NCBI GenBank assembly: GCA_031272575.1
Contig: JAISTO010000175.1
Location: 1 to 21,157 of the forward strand
Source of the DNA: Treponema sp.
GTDB taxonomy: Bacteria > Spirochaetota > Spirochaetia > Treponematales > Breznakiellaceae
Reading direction: 5' to 3'
DNA: 21,157 nt
The notes beneath the pieces were generated by a model. The model had not been told where the DNA came from, made no database searches, and saw only the letters and a program-made list of their open reading frames with translations. This document shows positions 20,218 to 21,157 of the stretch, one piece after another. Numbering within the stretch: the first letter of the stretch is position 1; each line of letters opens with the position of its first letter. A program made the translations under genes and the position numbers.

Positions 20218-21029
20218 TGGACGCAGCGCTGCCGGCCGCGCAGGACGCGGACACCTGGACGCTCGGCGGGAAGTCATTTCATTCCCGCTTCATACTCGGC
20301 TCAGGGAAATACTCGCTCGCCCTTATCCGCGCGGCGGTCGAAAACGCCGCTGCGCAGATAATCACCGTGGCGCTCCGCCGGACGAACCCCGGGGGCATGG
20401 ACAACATACTCGACTACATTCCGCCCGGAGTCACCTTGCTGCCGAACACCTCCGGAGCGCGCAGCGCGTCCGAGGCGATCCGCATCGCCCGCATCGCGCG
20501 CGAAATCTGCCGCAGCGACTTCGTCAAAATCGAGGTTATTCGTGACACCAAGTACCTGTTGCCGGATAACGCCGAGACGATCCGCGCGACGGAGACGCTC
20601 GCGCGCGAGGGCTTTATCGTCATGCCCTATATGTTTCCCGACTTGAACGCGGCGCGTGATCTCGTCAACGCGGGCGCCTCCTGCGTCATGCCGCTTGCCG
20701 CCCCAATCGGCAGCAACCGCGGCCTCTGCGCGCGCGACTTCATCCGCATCCTGATAGACGAGATCAGCGTCCCCATCATCGTGGACGCGGGGATAGGCAA
20801 ACCCTCGCAGGCCTGCGAGGTGATGGAACTCGGGGCCGCCGCGGTCATGGCGAACACCGCCATTGCCACCGCCGGCGACATCCCCCGCATGGCAGAAGCC
20901 TTCAGGCAGGCCATAAGGGGCGGCCGCGCCGCCTTCCTTGCGGGCCTGGGCCGCATCCTGGAAAGCGGGGCGGACCCCTCGTCCCCCCTCACCGGCTTTC
21001 TGCACGAGCAGGAAGCCGCGCCTGCTTAG
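20217..21029 (+). CDS. thiG: Thiazole synthase ThiG
   Basis: ThiG is a TIM-barrel enzyme that condenses deoxyxylulose phosphate, dehydroglycine and ThiS-thiocarboxylate into the thiazole of thiamine. Visible blocks are GGKSFHSRFILGSGKY near residues 17-32, ALRRTNPG near 57-64, LPNTSGAR near 79, and the Schiff-base lysine region FVKIEVIRDTKYLLPD near Lys104. Further blocks are PLAAPIGSNRGL near 161 and VDAGIGKPSQACEVMELGAA, then VMANTAIATAGD, near 190-220. NTSGAR replaces NTAGCR of many ThiG proteins, so the cysteine is absent. I regard this as a family variant. At 270 residues the length is normal. It ends overlapping the stop of the convergent thioredoxin gene by 2 nt. Confidence 0.95.
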   Translation: MDAALPAAQDADTWTLGGKSFHSRFILGSGKYSLALIRAAVENAAAQIITVALRRTNPGGMDNILDYIPPGVTLLPNTSGARSASEAIRIARIAREICRSDFVKIEVIRDTKYLLPDNAETIRATETLAREGFIVMPYMFPDLNAARDLVNAGASCVMPLAAPIGSNRGLCARDFIRILIDEISVPIIVDAGIGKPSQACEVMELGAAAVMANTAIATAGDIPRMAEAFRQAIRGGRAAFLAGLGRILESGADPSSPLTGFLHEQEAAPA

Positions 21030-21157
21030 CCCGCAAGCAGCGCTTCTATGTCCTTCCTGGGGGCCGCCCCGACTTTTCGGGCCGCGATCTCCCCGTTCCG
21101 GTACAGCACCAGCGTGGGAATAGACACCACGCTATGCCTTTCCGCAAGGCCGCCTTC
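21026..21157 (-). CDS. Thioredoxin, C-terminal part only (runs off the window)
   Basis: The minus strand reads LAERHSVVSIPTLVLYRNGE, then IAARKVGAAPRKDIEALLAG and a TAA stop, the C-terminal 43 residues of a thioredoxin. The cis-proline motif SIPTLVLYRNGE is diagnostic of the fold. The active-site CxxC lies outside the window, so redox activity cannot be confirmed. Thioredoxins normally reduce disulfides in the cytoplasm. The stop codon overlaps the thiG stop on the other strand, leaving no room for a terminator. Confidence 0.85.
   Translation of the reverse strand, partial: EGGLAERHSVVSIPTLVLYRNGEIAARKVGAAPRKDIEALLAG

Noticed and set aside
20014..21029. TPP riboswitch before thiS
   Set aside because: There are only 6 nt between proS and thiS and no THI-box-like sequence near proS, so no room exists for one.

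Overview
The window looks like chromosomal DNA of a high-GC spirochaete of the Treponema type. The evidence is the gene order fliO-fliP-fliQ-fliR-flhB-flhA-flhF-flhG-(two-TM protein)-fliA/whiG-fapA, which is the spirochaete arrangement of the flagellar export operon, and family-typical sequences in FlhA and FlhB. The species cannot be named from sequence alone. No transposase, integrase, phage gene or CRISPR array is present. The unusual content is in repeats, promoters and gene starts.

Layout. 1-1000: pyrK (minus) downstream of a truncated repeat. 1001-1221: divergent promoters for pyrK and parA around a repeat element. 1222-2920: parA-parB (plus). 2927-3000: tRNA-Ala(UGC) (minus) with its own promoter. 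3093-4226: a GT4-type glycosyltransferase (minus), divergent from a small membrane/coiled-coil protein at 4348-4620 (plus). 4632-17746: one long minus-strand flagellar transcription unit, starting at fliO and ending in fapA, a small conserved-type protein and a SwrB-like membrane protein. 17721-18063: a double-core repeat between the divergent fliO and proS promoters. 18064-21029: proS-thiS-thiG (plus). 21026-21157: the C-terminal end of a thioredoxin (minus), meeting thiG tail to tail.

How the genes work together. FliO/P/Q/R/FlhB/FlhA form the membrane export gate of the flagellar type III apparatus. FlhF and FlhG set flagellar position and number. FliA is the flagellar sigma factor. FapA and the SwrB-like protein are assembly factors. 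ParA/ParB handle chromosome segregation. ThiS/ThiG make the thiazole half of thiamine.

The most interesting material is a family of repeat elements built from 7-bp G-rich units (GGGAGTN) in inverted arrangement around a hairpin core. Two lie exactly between back-to-back promoters. One is inserted in frame after the flhB start codon (71 extra codons). A related element sits just after the fliP start codon but out of frame, beside a U UUU UUA slippery heptamer in the frame that would restore FliP. A different palindromic insertion lies in frame inside proS. Several promoters share a C-tract directly before the -35 hexamer, and three place the -10 box 6-7 nt before the start codon, implying leaderless mRNAs.
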